From positions 1 through 64,000 of the forward strand of contig JBBHKE010002196.1 of the NCBI GenBank assembly GCA_037447655.1: a stretch of DNA of 64,000 nucleotides, read 5' to 3'. The stretch is from Zygnema cylindricum (lineage: Eukaryota; Streptophyta; Zygnematophyceae; Zygnematales; Zygnemataceae). Within the stretch, counting starts at the first letter, position 1; the number at the start of each line of letters is the position of its first letter. A model generated the notes under the pieces. It ran no database searches and was not told the DNA's origin. It worked only from the letters and a program-made list of their open reading frames with translations. Shown here piece by piece: positions 46,715 through 58,470 of the stretch. The translations under genes and the position numbers were made by a program.

Positions 46715-46738
46715 CTAGGTAACATTTACGTGCAAAAG

Positions 46739-46860
46739 TTGTTGAAATTTATAGATTTCTAGAGTATTTTCTAGGTTTAAATATGGTTTTATAAAAGGAA
46801 AAAGAAAAAGGACGGACAGCCTGCCTCCACCTCCGCTCTCTAGCCCCCATACTTGTTGTA
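46739..46860 (+). repeat. Fragment of Copia-2-type LTR
   Basis: Begins TGTTGAAATTTATAGATTTC and carries TCTAGCCCCCATACTTG, matching the inverted 30180-30296 LTR. It lies between the Gypsy-1 3' LTR and its coding region, so it was inserted or recombined there. Confidence 0.75.
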
Positions 46861-47198
46861 GTCAAAAATTGTACGAAACGAACCAACGTGCATACTAAAC
46901 GTTTCATTAGAACTTTATGAAACGTACACGCAAAATTTCGGTACTAATTTGATCCTTAACCCGTTTCAATGATACCCATTTGTTATTTAGACCTCGCGCT
47001 GTCGCCTAAATACACCCATCGATGTAACTTTTGAAACATAACTCCAAATAGCGTGATTCTTTCGCAGACATCTACCAAATATAAAACTCTATAATCATAA
47101 TACCTAAGTACCCCTTTTCGAATAAGTTCGATACGCTATTGCTGTTACATCATCCCCTGCATATTTTTAACTAACCTCAGTTAAATCACCTTTCATTC

Positions 47199-47492
47199 TC
47201 AAGAAAGGACTTCTATATTATTATTCCTCCAATACCTTTGTAAAAACTCAGAATTTTTATCTTCTAAATTCAACTCATCTTCTGGTCTTCCTAGATAGTG
47301 TACTCGCCAAAATATAGTATTGCCGACCTTAAACCGTTGACCAACCCAATCTATTACCCATCTGTGGACTTCAAGTTCCATGATTATTGAGGGATCTAAT
47401 TCCAATTCTCTTTCACTTGGTCGAAGATTCACTGGTTTCAATTGGCTAATGTGTATTACTGGATGAATTTTTGTTGAAGGTGGAAAGTCCAA
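47199..47492 (-). pseudogene. Gypsy-1 integrase tail and degenerate chromodomain
   Basis: Reads VIHISQLKPVNLRPSERE (the usual end of gypsy integrase) followed by ELEVHRWVIDWVGQRFK, FWRVHYLGRPEDELNLED. This matches the position and pattern of a chromodomain, which in chromoviruses guides integration to chromatin marks; the aromatic cage cannot be confirmed. Confidence 0.7.
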
Positions 47493-48050
47493 TTTGGCAA
47501 CAACTGATTACATAAATGGTCCAATGTACTTAGGAGCAAATTTCCCCGTAGGATCCGATTGTCCCTCAATCTTATCCTGTAATGCGTTGTAGAAAGCCAA
47601 ACCCTGTCACATGTGCGTAACACCCAATCACCCCGTTTGCGGTTAACATTTAATTTTTGCCTCCTTTGTGCCTCCGATAATGCATCCCGAACAATTTTCC
47701 AAACTATTTGAACGTATTCCCAAAACTCTGTTCCGTAACCTCTATTCTCTTGAGTGACCCTTGTTATTAAGTCTAATGCTTATTTAGTTTGGTATCTGTA
47801 TGGAACTTCAAATGGTTAGAATCTTGTACTAACATGTTTACATGATTCTAGGCAAATTCCATTAATGGCAGTTTAGATTCCCATGTGTTTTGAACTCCAC
47901 TGCAAACAGTCCTAAGCATTTCCTCCAGTGTACAGTTCATCTTTTATGTCTCTCCATCTGTCGTAAGCATTTCCTCCAGTGGACGGTTCATCTTTTATGT
48001 CTCTCCATTTGTCTAGGGATGATAAGAGGTACTTATTTTGATTTCAAAGC

Positions 48051-48917
48051 CTAAATTTTGCTGTAATCCTTTCCAAAATGCAGACGAAAATTAGAATCCC
48101 TATCATTGACAATAGATAGAGGGACTCCATGATGTATGACCATATTGTCAAAATACAACTTTGCAATATCTACAACTGAATGAGTAGTTTTGCAAGGGAT
48201 AAACATTGTCATTTTATTGAACCTATCATCTACGACCATGATACTATCATTTCTTCTAGATGTAGTTGGCAACCTGACAATAAAATCCATACTGACAGAT
48301 TTCCATTGTCTTTCGAGGATATCCAACCGTTTTAACAGACCCCTAGGTTTTTGGTTACTAGGTTTGCTCTGCTAGCAAGGGACACAACTTTCTACGTGTT
48401 TCGACACCCTTTTTGCCATCTCGGGCCAAAACAATCTACTCTGCAAGCAGCTTAAAGTTTTATCTCGACCTAGATGTCCTAAATGCTCATGAGCTTTTTG
48501 TAAAAGTTGTTTTGTTAAGTCTCCCACTTCAGGAATGCATAATCTATCCCCTATTTGCATATACAATAAGCCGTCCTCTAGTCTAAAGTATTTGACATGC
48601 CTCTCATTCAATGGGTCAGAATTCCCTCCCGAAATATTTTTGCAAATCGCAGCAAAAAATGGATATGTATCATAACCATTTTTAACAGAATCTAAAAAAA
48701 AATCATCCTGAACCATAACACTTATTTCAAAACATATGCTTAAAGGATCTGCGACTACATTTGTCCTCCCAAGAATAAGTTTGGCATTAAATATAAAATA
48801 TGCTAATTTTTGCATCCACCTGACTTGTTTGCCAGTCATAATCTGTGCATCACTTAATCTCTGTAGATACGAGAGTGCCATATTATCACAATGAACTTTA
48901 AATTTTTTATTATGCAA
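48051..48917 (-). pseudogene. Gypsy-1 RNase H tail and integrase
   Basis: 48372-48917 reads HCDNMALSYLQRL and GRTNVVADPLS (RNase H end), then the integrase zinc finger region AHEHLGHLGRDKTL...FWPEMAKRVSKHVESCVPC (HHCC). After a stop, 48051-48326 reads WKSVSMDFIVRLP, DSIMVVDDRFNKM and HHGVPLSIVNDRDSNF (catalytic aspartates). The glutamate part is broken. Confidence 0.85.
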
Positions 48918-49177
48918 ATAACAACGTCATTTCACTAATGCATGAACAATTGCAAGTAAGTCCTTTACTTATGTTAGATAGTTCTTTTCAGCAACATTGA
49001 ATTTTCTGGACTCAAAAGTAATAAGATGAAAGTGTTTACCAACTTTTGACTTATGACTGCACCTAGACCTTTATCAGATGCATTTGTAGTGATCAGTACT
49101 TCAAATTCCCTAGTAGGATCAGGATACACCAGTGTAGGGGCAGAGGTCATCTTCCATTTTAGTTCTTTGAATGCTCT

Positions 49178-49765
49178 CTACTGATCAATTCCCCACACAA
49201 ACGTCTCCTTTTCCTGAAGTAAATCCGTCAAAGGTGCGGCGATCATACTGAAGTTCTTGATTAATTTCCTATAATAAGTGGCCAATCCCAAAAATGATCT
49301 AACTTCCTTGACATTAGTAGGTTGCTTCCAATTTAGGATTGCAATGATTTTGGATGGATTTGTTTTAACACCTTCCCCACTAACTATGTGTCCCAAAAAT
49401 AGTTGGTCACTTTTAAGAAAGCTGAATTTCGACAATTTTCCATATAATATTCTTTTCCTAAACCTTTCCAACACTTTTCTTAAATGAATTACATGTTGTT
49501 CTTTAGATTCAGTGTAAATTAAAATATCATCTATAAACACCTGAATAAACTCATCTATATAATTTGAAAAGGTTTAGTTCATTAATCTTTGGTAAGTAGG
49601 CGGTGCATTTGTTAAGCCGAATGGCATCACTATCCATTCAAAATGAACCACCCTAGTTCTGAAAGCAGTTTTGTCAACATCCTCTGTTCTAATTGGCTCC
49701 TGATTAAAACCACTACGTAGATCAATCACTGAAAACACTTTAGCACCTTTTAAACGATCTATCAA
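49178..49765 (-). pseudogene. Gypsy-1 reverse transcriptase
   Basis: 49574-49765: [36 protein letters not shown]. After a shift, 49178-49540: FIDDILIYT (the metal-binding box, normally Y/FxDD), HLRKVLERFRK, GHIVSGEGVKTNPSKI, VRSFLGLATYYRKLIKNFS. The RT N-terminal part (49780-49990) is in pieces. Confidence 0.87.
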
Positions 49766-50084
49766 ATCACAAATTAAAGGTAACGATTACTTATCCTTCA
49801 TCGTAATCTTGTTCAGACTACGATTGTCGACAACACATTCTCAACGTTCCGTCTTTCTTATTGACGAAGAGAACTGGTGCTCCATACGGTGATTTACTGG
49901 GCTGAATATGTCTTTTCTCCAAAAGCTCTTTGGTATGCTTCTTTAACTCCTCCTGCTCAAAGAAACGGTGCTTTTAAAATCCTGTGATAAGAGGATTACA
50001 TCCAGGTTCAAGGTTAATAACATGTTCTACATCTCAAGAAGGTGGCCTTCCTGAGGGTAAATTACTTGGGAAAACATCTCGAAA

Positions 50085-50834
50085 TTAAAAAATCAAATCT
50101 TTAATAGCAACATCCGATGTATTAATGTTAGTTACAAACTCAAATTTTAGTTTTTCAAGATTTTTAGTGGTGTCTGATTTAGGGATGACATCAATGTTAG
50201 TGTTTTCTCCCCCGCCTACATTTGTAATTGCCTCAGTTACTAATAACAAGAAAGCACGATTTGATTTACCTTTTAGGTGCTTTTGAAATTGCTTAGCAGA
50301 AATCAAACCCTCCACTCCCAATCTGTTTACGTTATTTATAGGATTCCTATGAAATTTCTTAGAAGATAATGCTTGCAAAACCTTCCAACCATTTTCAGAC
50401 TTCACTTTTAAGGTGTTAGTTTCCCAATTAGTTTGAGGATTATGTTTTGTTAACCAAGGCTTTCCCACAATTAGTTCCTCACTTCCCAAATTTATTATTT
50501 CACACACAATTTTCATTTTATGACTCTGGATATCAACTTCTATTGTGTCAGTTTGTAAGTCTAATGTGGATTTATTACCATTTGCCACTTGAACATGTTA
50601 AGGTTTTTCCCTTATGACAGTAGGAAGTTTATCTTGCTCTACAAACTTATGTGAAATAAAATTATATGTAGCACCTGAATCAACCATTATTCTTAACGAT
50701 TTTCTTTCGACTAAAGACTCGAATCTAATCAAACTGTGTCTGGTGTCATCATTACTTAACTGTCCTAACATAGGTCTGTTGTTGAGAATTTCATCAAAAG
50801 GATTCTTCAAACTATGCAGTGTAGTGAAAATCAT
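50085..50834 (-). pseudogene. Gypsy-1 protease region
   Basis: 50598-50834 carries IMVDSGATYNFISHKFVE, the retropepsin active-site loop (DSGA). 50085-50588 continues with VDIQSHKMKIVCEIINLGSEELIVG and KPWLTKHNPQTNWE, the usual C-terminal part of the gypsy protease domain. Confidence 0.85.
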
Positions 50835-50932
50835 CCTAAATTCAACTATCCTAACCTTTCCATTTATTAATTTGCCCTCCAGAGTTAACTCTTTTATATC
50901 TAGATCTAGTTTACTTAACTGAGGACTTTTAG

Positions 50933-52248
50933 TTAGTCCTTTCCGTTTCCCACCTTCTGGGCTTCCTGCTTAGCTAAGTAGAATGCAATATCTTCTTGGA
51001 GACCTTCATTTACATCGACTGTTTTGAGAGAACCTTTATCTGTACAGTCCTTAGCGTAATGATCTGGACATCCGCATTTGAAATAGGTGACCCTCTTTTG
51101 GGTTATGTGCACTCTCTTCTGTAATGCCTCTCCTCTCCACAATTATAACAGTTAATCTTCTTCAATTGTGCACACTCAAATGCTCTATGACCCCTTTTCT
51201 GACAGATAGTGCATGTGGGTATGGTAAGGTTAGGCTTCTGAGTATTAATGTTTTGTTTAGGACTCTAAATATATCCTCCTCTATTGTTAAATTTGTTTTC
51301 TACATCAACACTCTGTCCACCTCTCTGATTTTCCCTGAAGATATCTGCCTATTCACCAGACCAGCATTCAGACCCTGTTCAACAAATTCCTTCTCATCCC
51401 ACTTAGATACTTCATTCAAATTACCCGTGAGTGATCGATTTTCCCGATTACACCCCAATTGATTCTCTAATTCTAATGACTTATCTTGTAATTTTTTCAA
51501 ATTATTAATTTTTTTATGGTTTAGTTCTGATTTCAGTATAAGATTAAGATAGTTTAAGAAATGCAACTTAGCCATTTCATCAATCAAACCTATGAAATGA
51601 ATGCTAGATGAGTCAAATTCCACAAAATAATCCTTCATAGATCTAGTATGCTTACTGTTCCACCACTTTTTTTCTATTCTGGATTTAAAAGTGACAGACA
51701 AGAAACGCAATTTGATCGCGGTTTTAAAATTATCCCAGTCAGCATTATCAGGAACCAATTTAGACCTTCTCTGAGTGTTATACCAAATCTGAGCATTGCC
51801 TTTCAAACATCTAACAGCAAAAGAAGTGTAATCATCACGATCACAATTTATAGATTCCAAATGATACTCCATATGAAAAAATCCAAGCATCTAATTTGTC
51901 AATCTTCTTACCATCAAAAGATAGTGCCTCACTAATAGACAATTTCATATCTCTGATCTTTTTAGGTCTATCATGATCATCCTCCCTAAAATTGGCATTT
52001 TTTTTACTACCCTCACCCTTTTGGTCATTAACATTATTCTTGAACTGAATTAATTTAATAAGTTTGTCCAATTTCTCATTTGAAACATCTCCATTTTCTT
52101 TAACAATTTTCAATTCATTTTTCAATTCAGAAATGTTTTCATCCGCAACAGCAACAAGATTATTAAATCTTTTGACCAATTTCACAGTACGTTTTTTCAA
52201 CACAATCAAAGCATTCTCTATTTCACGATTCCATGGAAAATTTGCCAT
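50933..52248 (-). pseudogene. Gypsy-1 gag
   Basis: Starts at ATG 52248; 51841-52248 is lysine-rich and coiled. The frame changes near a T6 run at about 51870 into 51300-51890 (CLKGNAQIWYNT, the retrotransposon gag fold). 50933-51142 has a damaged zinc knuckle (YFKCGCPDHYAKDC, first cysteine lost). Confidence 0.82.
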
Positions 52249-52900
52249 TATCTCAGAATGAAATCAAGCAAAACAAAAGAAAGAATACATTTCCCAAAGA
52301 AATTTGTTGTAGATTTGAAGTCCTCAGATTGCTCTAATCCAATACTTCTTTTCCTTAACAATCCTTTGAAAAAATCAATAATCTGAGAAATCAAAAAGAC
52401 ATTGAAAGTAAGTTAGTGCAAAATTCAATTTTCAATTACCCCACATTGAAACAGAAATGAAAGAATTTTCCCAAAAATTTTGCAACAAAAAAATTGAAAG
52501 CTCAGAAAGGTAAGATTCAACCATGAATTTGCAACAGCAAATATTGAAAGAAATCAAAGGTAACAATTTAGGGTTTGAAAAAATTTGAGTTATTTCTAGA
52601 CTTCTTTGCACTTGAGGAAGTAAAGTACTCCATCTTCATTCACCTCCATTAGCAAATTTCCCACTTCCCACTACATCAAGATCTTTAAGAGCTTCAGCGG
52701 TGGCTACATTGCACACCCCGCCTTAGTCTTGAGGACCTAAGCAAGCCCCACATCTAACCAACGGTCGATGGTAGTGTGGTCACTTAGTCTTGTTCCAATC
52801 CCCTACGACCCACATTATGGTTCAACCAACCCGGGTCAAAGTACCCTAACCGGTCACGGAAGTCAATTTTATAGTGAGCAAACTTCTCTATGGTTTCTAA

Positions 52901-52916
52901 CCAGGCTCCGATACCA
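52901..52916 (-). promoter_or_regulatory. Gypsy-1 primer-binding site (initiator tRNA-Met 3' end)
   Basis: On minus TGGTATCGGAGCCTGG, two bases after the 5' LTR. It matches the 3' end of plant initiator tRNA-Met with one mismatch. It is a useful contrast with the internal-tRNA site of element A. Confidence 0.85.
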
Positions 52917-52918
52917 TA

Positions 52919-53478
52919 TGTAACAATATCTCCTACCTCTTAGAAAATCCCATTACTACAAACAATTTCATCCACACATTCCACACATTGGAAAACACAT
53001 ATCCACATTGGAAAGCACTCAAATAAGGATAAACTTTAAATTAAAAGAAGCTTCTATCCTCAAAACATTAGTTTGGTCTCTTGCCCTCGTGGCTCAACCC
53101 TTTTTCTAAAGAGTTTTCCTCTACTCTCCACTCTTAAATAATTCTACCTCTTAACTACTAAAACACTACTTAGTTAGTAAGAGATTTCAATGCAAAAATG
53201 CCACTTCTCAAATTAGGTTTTAATCGGTCAGGACCAAGATCAGTCCGAATTTCCACAAACTTTTCACAAAAGAAAAAGATATCTACCCTCTTTTTGACCT
53301 TCAATATTTATCCGTCATCGCCTTGGACTAGCCAGGCCATAGTCAACGCTCCATATGAACAGACTTTTACCCGGGCCAATCATTGATCAGCTAGGACTCG
53401 AACTGATCAATGCAAAAACGTGGAAAATCTCTTACTAACTACTTAACACTTTACTAACCAATCAAACACTACGTTTCA
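52919..53478 (-). repeat. Gypsy-1 5' LTR
   Basis: 560 bp, paired with 46159-46714. Its outer end lies two bases from the outer end of the Copia-B 3' LTR at 53481. Confidence 0.88.
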
Positions 53479-53480
53479 CT

Positions 53481-54249
53481 TGTTGTTCTACAACCACCGG
53501 TGCAGGTGGAGGAGCACCAGTGGTAGAAGAAGTAGACATGATACATTCTTAGAAGCTATCAAGAATTCTACCAAACATATGTTTACAAGTGCTCACCAAA
53601 TCTTATACTAGCATTCAAACTTTACAAAGCTCTATCACAATGTAGAGCAGCATAAACACTGATAACTCCCAAAGTTTCAGTACAATTAACGCGACAACAC
53701 TCGAGATATAATACCCATAAGTTTCCCAAAAAATGTTTGTTGTTTTACCACTTAAAAGTCTGGATACATTTTGTGCTCTGAGTCCTAAGTCTTATACTTG
53801 TGTTGTACCAACAAGACGAGTGTACACGAGAGGTACGTCAAATTGCCAAGCTACCACTAATCTGTTAAGCTACCACTGAGCTACCATTAAGCTATCACAA
53901 AGCTAACAAGATCCGTATCTATCGCAACTGCTCTGTACAATACTGAATCATTTAGAATATCCGCAACTGCGCTGCCCGTACGGAACATATCAAATGTAAT
54001 CGCAGTTGCGTTGTCTTTCCTTAGTCGCAGCTGTGTTGTTCTTAGTGCGTCGCAGCTGCGTAGTTGCATTGCAGTTGCCTTGCTGTATCGCAGCTGCGTT
54101 GTCCCACCTGATGTGTGACATACGTATGTGGGTGTAAGTGCCACTTCAAAATACTTTTACTATGTTTTAAGTGATGGCGAGTGTCCTTGTAGATCCATGT
54201 TCTGTTCATCAAACTAATTTACTGAGGATTGAAGCTTTCCAAAATCAAC
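53481..54249 (-). repeat. Copia-B 3' LTR with LTR-encoded gag start
   Basis: On minus starts TGTTGATTTTGG directly after the purine run AGGGGAG (54250-54256) and ends AGAACAACA at 53481. The TGTTG/CAACA termini equal those of element A. Its last 59 nt open with ATG (53539) and read MSTSSTTGAPPPAPVVVEQ, a gag-like start that leaves the LTR in phase 2, as in element A. The U3 part has many CGCAGCTGCG-like words. Confidence 0.78.
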
Positions 54250-54295
54250 ACTCCCCTAAAGCTTTAGACTTAGTGTATCAGCGCAGCTGCGATGT
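53925..54295. repeat. Array of CGCAGCTGCG-like palindromes
   Basis: Variants such as TCGCAGCTGCGTTG, CCGCAACTGCGCTG and TCGCAGTTGCGTTG occur at about 53927, 53963, 54001, 54025, 54051, 54073, 54091 and 54284. Spacing is irregular, 20-40 nt. Most lie in the Copia-B LTR, the last just upstream of the polypurine tract. Confidence 0.8.
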
Positions 54296-54436
54296 CATAC
54301 TAGCGCAACATAGCAACATAGCAGCGCATCATGGCAACGCAGCAGTGTAGCAAATCGGCTAGTCACCTAGTCTCACTACACCTTGATTATCGACTAGCGT
54401 AGCATAGTAGTATCGTAGTGCAGAAACTTAGCTATT

Positions 54437-55101
54437 CACGCAGTCCCATTGCATCCCTACAATACACCAGATTGGGATCAGGAAGAGCTTTAGTAAGCAT
54501 GTCAACAATTAATTTTTGCATCTGGAAAACAGCATAATCTAATCACCCTAGAGAATACTTTTTCTCTTTCAAAGTGTTAGCTTACATCCATATGCTTACT
54601 CTTGAAGTAATGACTCGTGTTTGAGGCAATGGTAATGGCAGCCTGGTTATCACACCAGATCACTTGTGGGCCAACTTGCATGTGTGCCAATTCTTGCAAC
54701 ATGGATTTTACCCATAGGAGTTCCTTGAGAGCCAAACTTGCTGCCATATATTTTGACTCCATCGTTGATTGTGCAGTGACCTTCTGAAGTTTGCTCCTCC
54801 AGCAACAAGTACCGTTCCCAATTTGTAAAACGAACCCCCTGGTGGATTTCCGGCTTGGCATGTCGACATAGCTTGCATCACTCCACGTTTGCAGCTTCAC
54901 TTCTCTTCCGCCTAGTGTGGGTTTGAGAACTTTGGTTCCTAGCAGATATCTTAAGACTCTCCTTACCGCGCCACGGTCAGAATTTATGGGATTCTTTAGT
55001 CTTCTACTCATTACCCCAACTGCTGCAGCAATATACGGACGGGTAGAGTTCATGAAATATATTAAACCTCGCACTATTTGTTTGTAAGGTGTTAGTGTCA
55101 T
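54437..55101 (-). pseudogene. Copia-B RNase H
   Basis: Motifs LRYLLGTKVL, QTWSDASYVDMPSRKST, ESKYMAASLALKELLW, WCDNQAAITIASN and HYFKSKHMDV. After a stop the end VDMLTKALPDPNLVYCRD is readable to about 54437. Confidence 0.87.
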
Positions 55102-55484
55102 TGGATCATCCTTCGTGACTCTGAATACTCACTTTTAACGACACGTGGTTCTGTCTCTTCTCCCTCTAACTTTTGCCAAAGCTCCATTGGATTAAAACAT
55201 CCTTTTGCCCCCCGCATTCCATACTTATCTAACATGTTTCCAATAGCTTCTTTTTGAGTCAATTATATTAATCTGTTATTTCTATCCCTCTCTACCTGGA
55301 TACCCAAAATATATTTTGCCTCACCAAGGTCTTTCATTTCGAACCGTGAATTTAAGGCAGTTTTGATTTTGTTAATTTTAGCCATTTATTTGCTGATTAA
55401 CAGTAAATCATCTACATACACCGCTATATACACTAATCCATCCTCACCCTTTAGAACATAGACAAAGTGATCAGAACCTATCCT

Positions 55485-55802
55485 TTATAATCCTAGGCTA
55501 GTTAAGAATTTATCAAGCTTCAGATTCCATTGCCTATGGGCCTGTTTTAGGCTATACAAAGATTTTAACAGTTTGCATACTAAGTGCTCTTTTCCTGGCT
55601 CTGCATACATTTCAGGTTGGTGCATATAAATGGTTTCCTCTAGTTCTCCATGCAGAAAGGCTGTCTTTTCATCCATCTGATGTATTTCTATATCTTCTAT
55701 AGCAGCTAGGGACTGGAAAATCCTAACTGTCAGAAATCTTACAACCGGAGAAAACGTTTCTTCAAAATCAATTCCTTCTTTTTGATTGTACCCCTTTGCC
55801 AC
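55485..55802 (-). pseudogene. Copia-B reverse transcriptase fragment
   Basis: Reads KGYNQKEGIDFEETFSPVVR, HQMDEKTAFLHGELEETIYM, CKLLKSLYSLKQAHRQWN. The DVKTAFL motif has DEKTAFL. The palm segment with the YVDD box follows near 55400 (AVYVDDLLLI-type reading) in a broken frame. Confidence 0.83.
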
Positions 55803-56310
55803 AAGTCAGACGTTATATTGTTCAATGGTGTTTTCCGGATTTAACTTCTACTTGAATACCCATTTGCTGCCGATTGCTTTTCGGTCCGGAGGTAGGTCCA
55901 CAAGCTCCCATGTCTGAGCTTCCATGATCGATTTCATTTCGTCGTTTGCTGCCTCGATCCATTGACTTCGGTCCGGTGATGAGAAGGCCTCCCGGATGGT
56001 CAGAGGCTCCCTTGAGGCTGCCAAGTAGGCAAAGTGAGAGCTTAATTGCAGGCGACTGCTAGATGTTCTTCCCTCCGGAAATTGTGAAGCTGAGATCGTC
56101 GGATCCCGCGCATTGCGCTGATTACGCTGGTTGCGATTGGGGTGAATAGTCTGTTGTTGGTCCGGTTGGAACTGAACTTGTTGAGGTACCCGTAGAACTT
56201 TAGACTCCTGGGTTACCGCTGGAGAATTTTGAACCTGCGGGACAATTTTTTGGATGCAATCTAGAATGACATATTCTCAAAAAATTTGTTGCTTTTGGTG
56301 CTTTGTCATT

Positions 56311-56739
56311 TTAAATAAATTTTTCATCTTTGACAATTATGTTCCTTGCTAGAACCATTTTTTGCCTTTCGAACACAAATACTCGATAACCTTTGGTGTG
56401 ATCATTATATCCTATAAAAATGCCCGGTAATCCTTTCGGTTCCATTTTCCATCTATCATTAGATGTATCCAAGATAAAACATTTACTACCAAAGACTTTG
56501 AAATGACTAACATCTGGTTTTCTACCTGTCTTGATCTCGTAAAGAGTAGTTTTTACCGACCTTGATCCAATCATATTCTTAATATAAACTGCACAATTTA
56601 GAGCCTCAACCCAGAATTCCGTGAGGGTTCAATTTAGTCACTCTGACATCCCATTTTGTTCCGGTGAATATAGAACAATCAAAAGATGACTTATACCTTC
56701 ATCAAGTAAAAAGGTTTCAAATTCCTTCGACGTATATTC
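56311..56739 (-). pseudogene. Copia-B integrase, second half
   Basis: From the element A junction: EYTSKEFETFLLDEGISH, PEQNGMSE with two stops after it, then the C-terminal part (TTLYEIKTGRKPDVSHFKVFGS, PGIFIGYNDHTKGYRVF). It continues the integrase that stops at 60143. Confidence 0.85.
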
Positions 56740-57656
56740 TGTTGTCCATAGCCATTTCTAGCCATGGATTCACCCTAGGAAGCACCACAGACTACCCTAA
56801 AAACAGCGTACTTTGGATACACACAGAATTCAACAGATTAACAAAACAAGCTGAAACTACATTTACAAATATTATCTAGGATATAAAATGACCTCACAAA
56901 GTTTCAGACAAAAATAATAAACAGATTGATCACATCATCTAGTCAAAGTTGCAGAAAAACAGTCTGCCAGAACTTTGATCAGACAGGCTAACTTCACAAT
57001 GAAGTAAAACACAGACCAGGCACACAATAGACCTGAAAATCTGTGACAATATTAAAAATATAAATAGGAACAAACATGCAGAATTTCAGATAATTCCGCT
57101 ATCAGATCTGAGAGTAATCCTCAGATAAAATTACCAAAAATAACCATAAACAGTTTTTGGTCCAAAAAGTTCCTATGTCCTAAAATGACGAAGTCCTACA
57201 AATATATACAAGAGCTTACTGCTGAATATAAGGAGGCATATCAGCGGTACGCTATCTACCAGCTACCTCTATTAATGTCGGTATACATGAATACTTCAAG
57301 GTATGTCAAAGTGAGTAAATCTACACTAATAATTAATTCACAAAAAGACACATCAATGTTCAACCAAATATTTACATCGACGCTTCCGTAAAATCCGCGT
57401 AATGAGTATCAACTTGATTAGTCACTTGAGGATGAAACCACGTCATGAACCGACATCACATACGTACGGTCCACTTGATACCACATTATCAAAATACAAT
57501 CCTTTAACTTCAATTGTACAATTACTCCCCCAATCCACAAATCCATTCGAACCTCCATTTGTACCACCACAATATTTCCGGTAATAATCTACGCACGAAC
57601 CGTCGCGTGCGCACAAAATGTGGCGTAAGTACGAAACTAACATTTCAAAAACAACA
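56740..57656 (-). repeat. Element A 3' LTR
   Basis: 917 bp. Preceded on minus by the purine tract CGGGGGAG (57657-57664). It carries a copy of the gag start codon region at its end. Confidence 0.93.
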
Positions 57657-57664
57657 CTCCCCCG
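57657..57664 (-). promoter_or_regulatory. Element A polypurine tract
   Basis: Minus-strand CGGGGGAG immediately before the TG of the 3' LTR, the expected plus-strand cDNA primer. Confidence 0.8.
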
Positions 57665-57968
57665 AAATTTTAGTTTCGTGCACCCATAATAAAGTATGCT
57701 GCATGTCAAATGAAACTGTACCTTTCGTTCAAATATCACCACTGCTTCCGCTGACATCACCACTGCTTCCGACGTCGCCACTGCTCCAACTGCCTGCTGC
57801 CATGTCTTCCAAAATCCTTCCTTCCTAAACACACCATTGCTTCCACTACCTCTTTCTAGGTTTTCAAAGTAAAAATTTTCCTTCTCACACAATTTCAAAA
57901 TTCAAAGTTTTAAATCAGAAATTCGTCAAAAAATTATTAAATGTAAAAGATAATTACTTTCCCTAAAA

Positions 57969-58470
57969 TTATTTTCCACGATGCTTTCTTTTGACCATTT
58001 TCTGAACATGTTTTCTTCTACGGTTTATCTTTTTACTTCTACCTATTTTCTTTATTTTCTTAATAAATTTTGGTACTTTCTCAATTTTTGAACTTTTGTT
58101 TTCTTTTCCAATAATATAAACTTCCTCTCCTACTTCAATTTTTTGAACACTTTTTCTCTTTCCCTCTTTAAGTACAGTAATCTCCTCATGCAAATTATTT
58201 TCAGTTTCCATTTCTAATTGACCTTCACTCTCTCCAGCTATCCTCACTACATTAACCTCTTCCTCCTGTAAATCTTTATCACTCACCAATCTGTCATCGG
58301 AAAAATTGACAAAAACCAAATCCTTTTCTGTCACCTCATTCTCCACTCCATTTTCGGTGACAGCACATGTTTCCCTTCCTTCCTCATTTTCTATATTTAG
58401 AAAAATAACAGTCGGCAAGTATACAAATTCATCAACGAAAGTGTAGCCTTTCGTGTAGGGGGTAGAACCT
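57969..58470 (-). CDS. Element A ORF2: acidic then highly basic protein, probably read by -1 frameshift from gag
   Basis: Open from about 58470 to the stop at 57969, in the -1 frame relative to gag, which ends at 58397, so they overlap by about 70 nt. There is no ATG near its start. The overlap begins at a C5 run (58458-58462 on minus), from which the -1 frame reads GYTFVDEFVYLPTVIFLNIE. The first half is Glu-rich, the end Lys/Arg-rich (KKIKKIGRSKKINRRRKH), suiting nucleic acid binding or a nuclear signal. No known domain recognised. Alternative: a simple one-base deletion in gag. Confidence 0.55.

Larger units (their letters stand above)
46159..53478 (-). mobile_element. Gypsy-1: Ty3/gypsy chromovirus-type element with both LTRs
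   Basis: On minus: 5' LTR 52919-53478, primer site 52901-52916, gag, protease, RT, RNase H, integrase, degraded chromodomain, 3' LTR 46159-46714. LTR ends are TGAAACG...TTACA on minus. The LTRs differ clearly, so the insertion is old. Flanks do not give a matching target duplication, and a copia LTR piece (46739-46860) sits next to the 3' LTR where a polypurine tract should be. Inactive through many stops and shifts. Confidence 0.88.

Noticed and set aside
56740-57656. Treating the 0.9-kb direct repeats as a segmental duplication rather than LTRs
   Set aside because: TG/CA ends, polypurine tract, primer site and a 5-bp target duplication fit LTRs exactly, even though they include the gag ATG.
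57443-57898. 151-codon minus frame across the element A 3' LTR boundary
   Set aside because: Runs from untranslated sequence into the LTR; no domain; its LTR half recurs in the 5' copy at 59924-60247.
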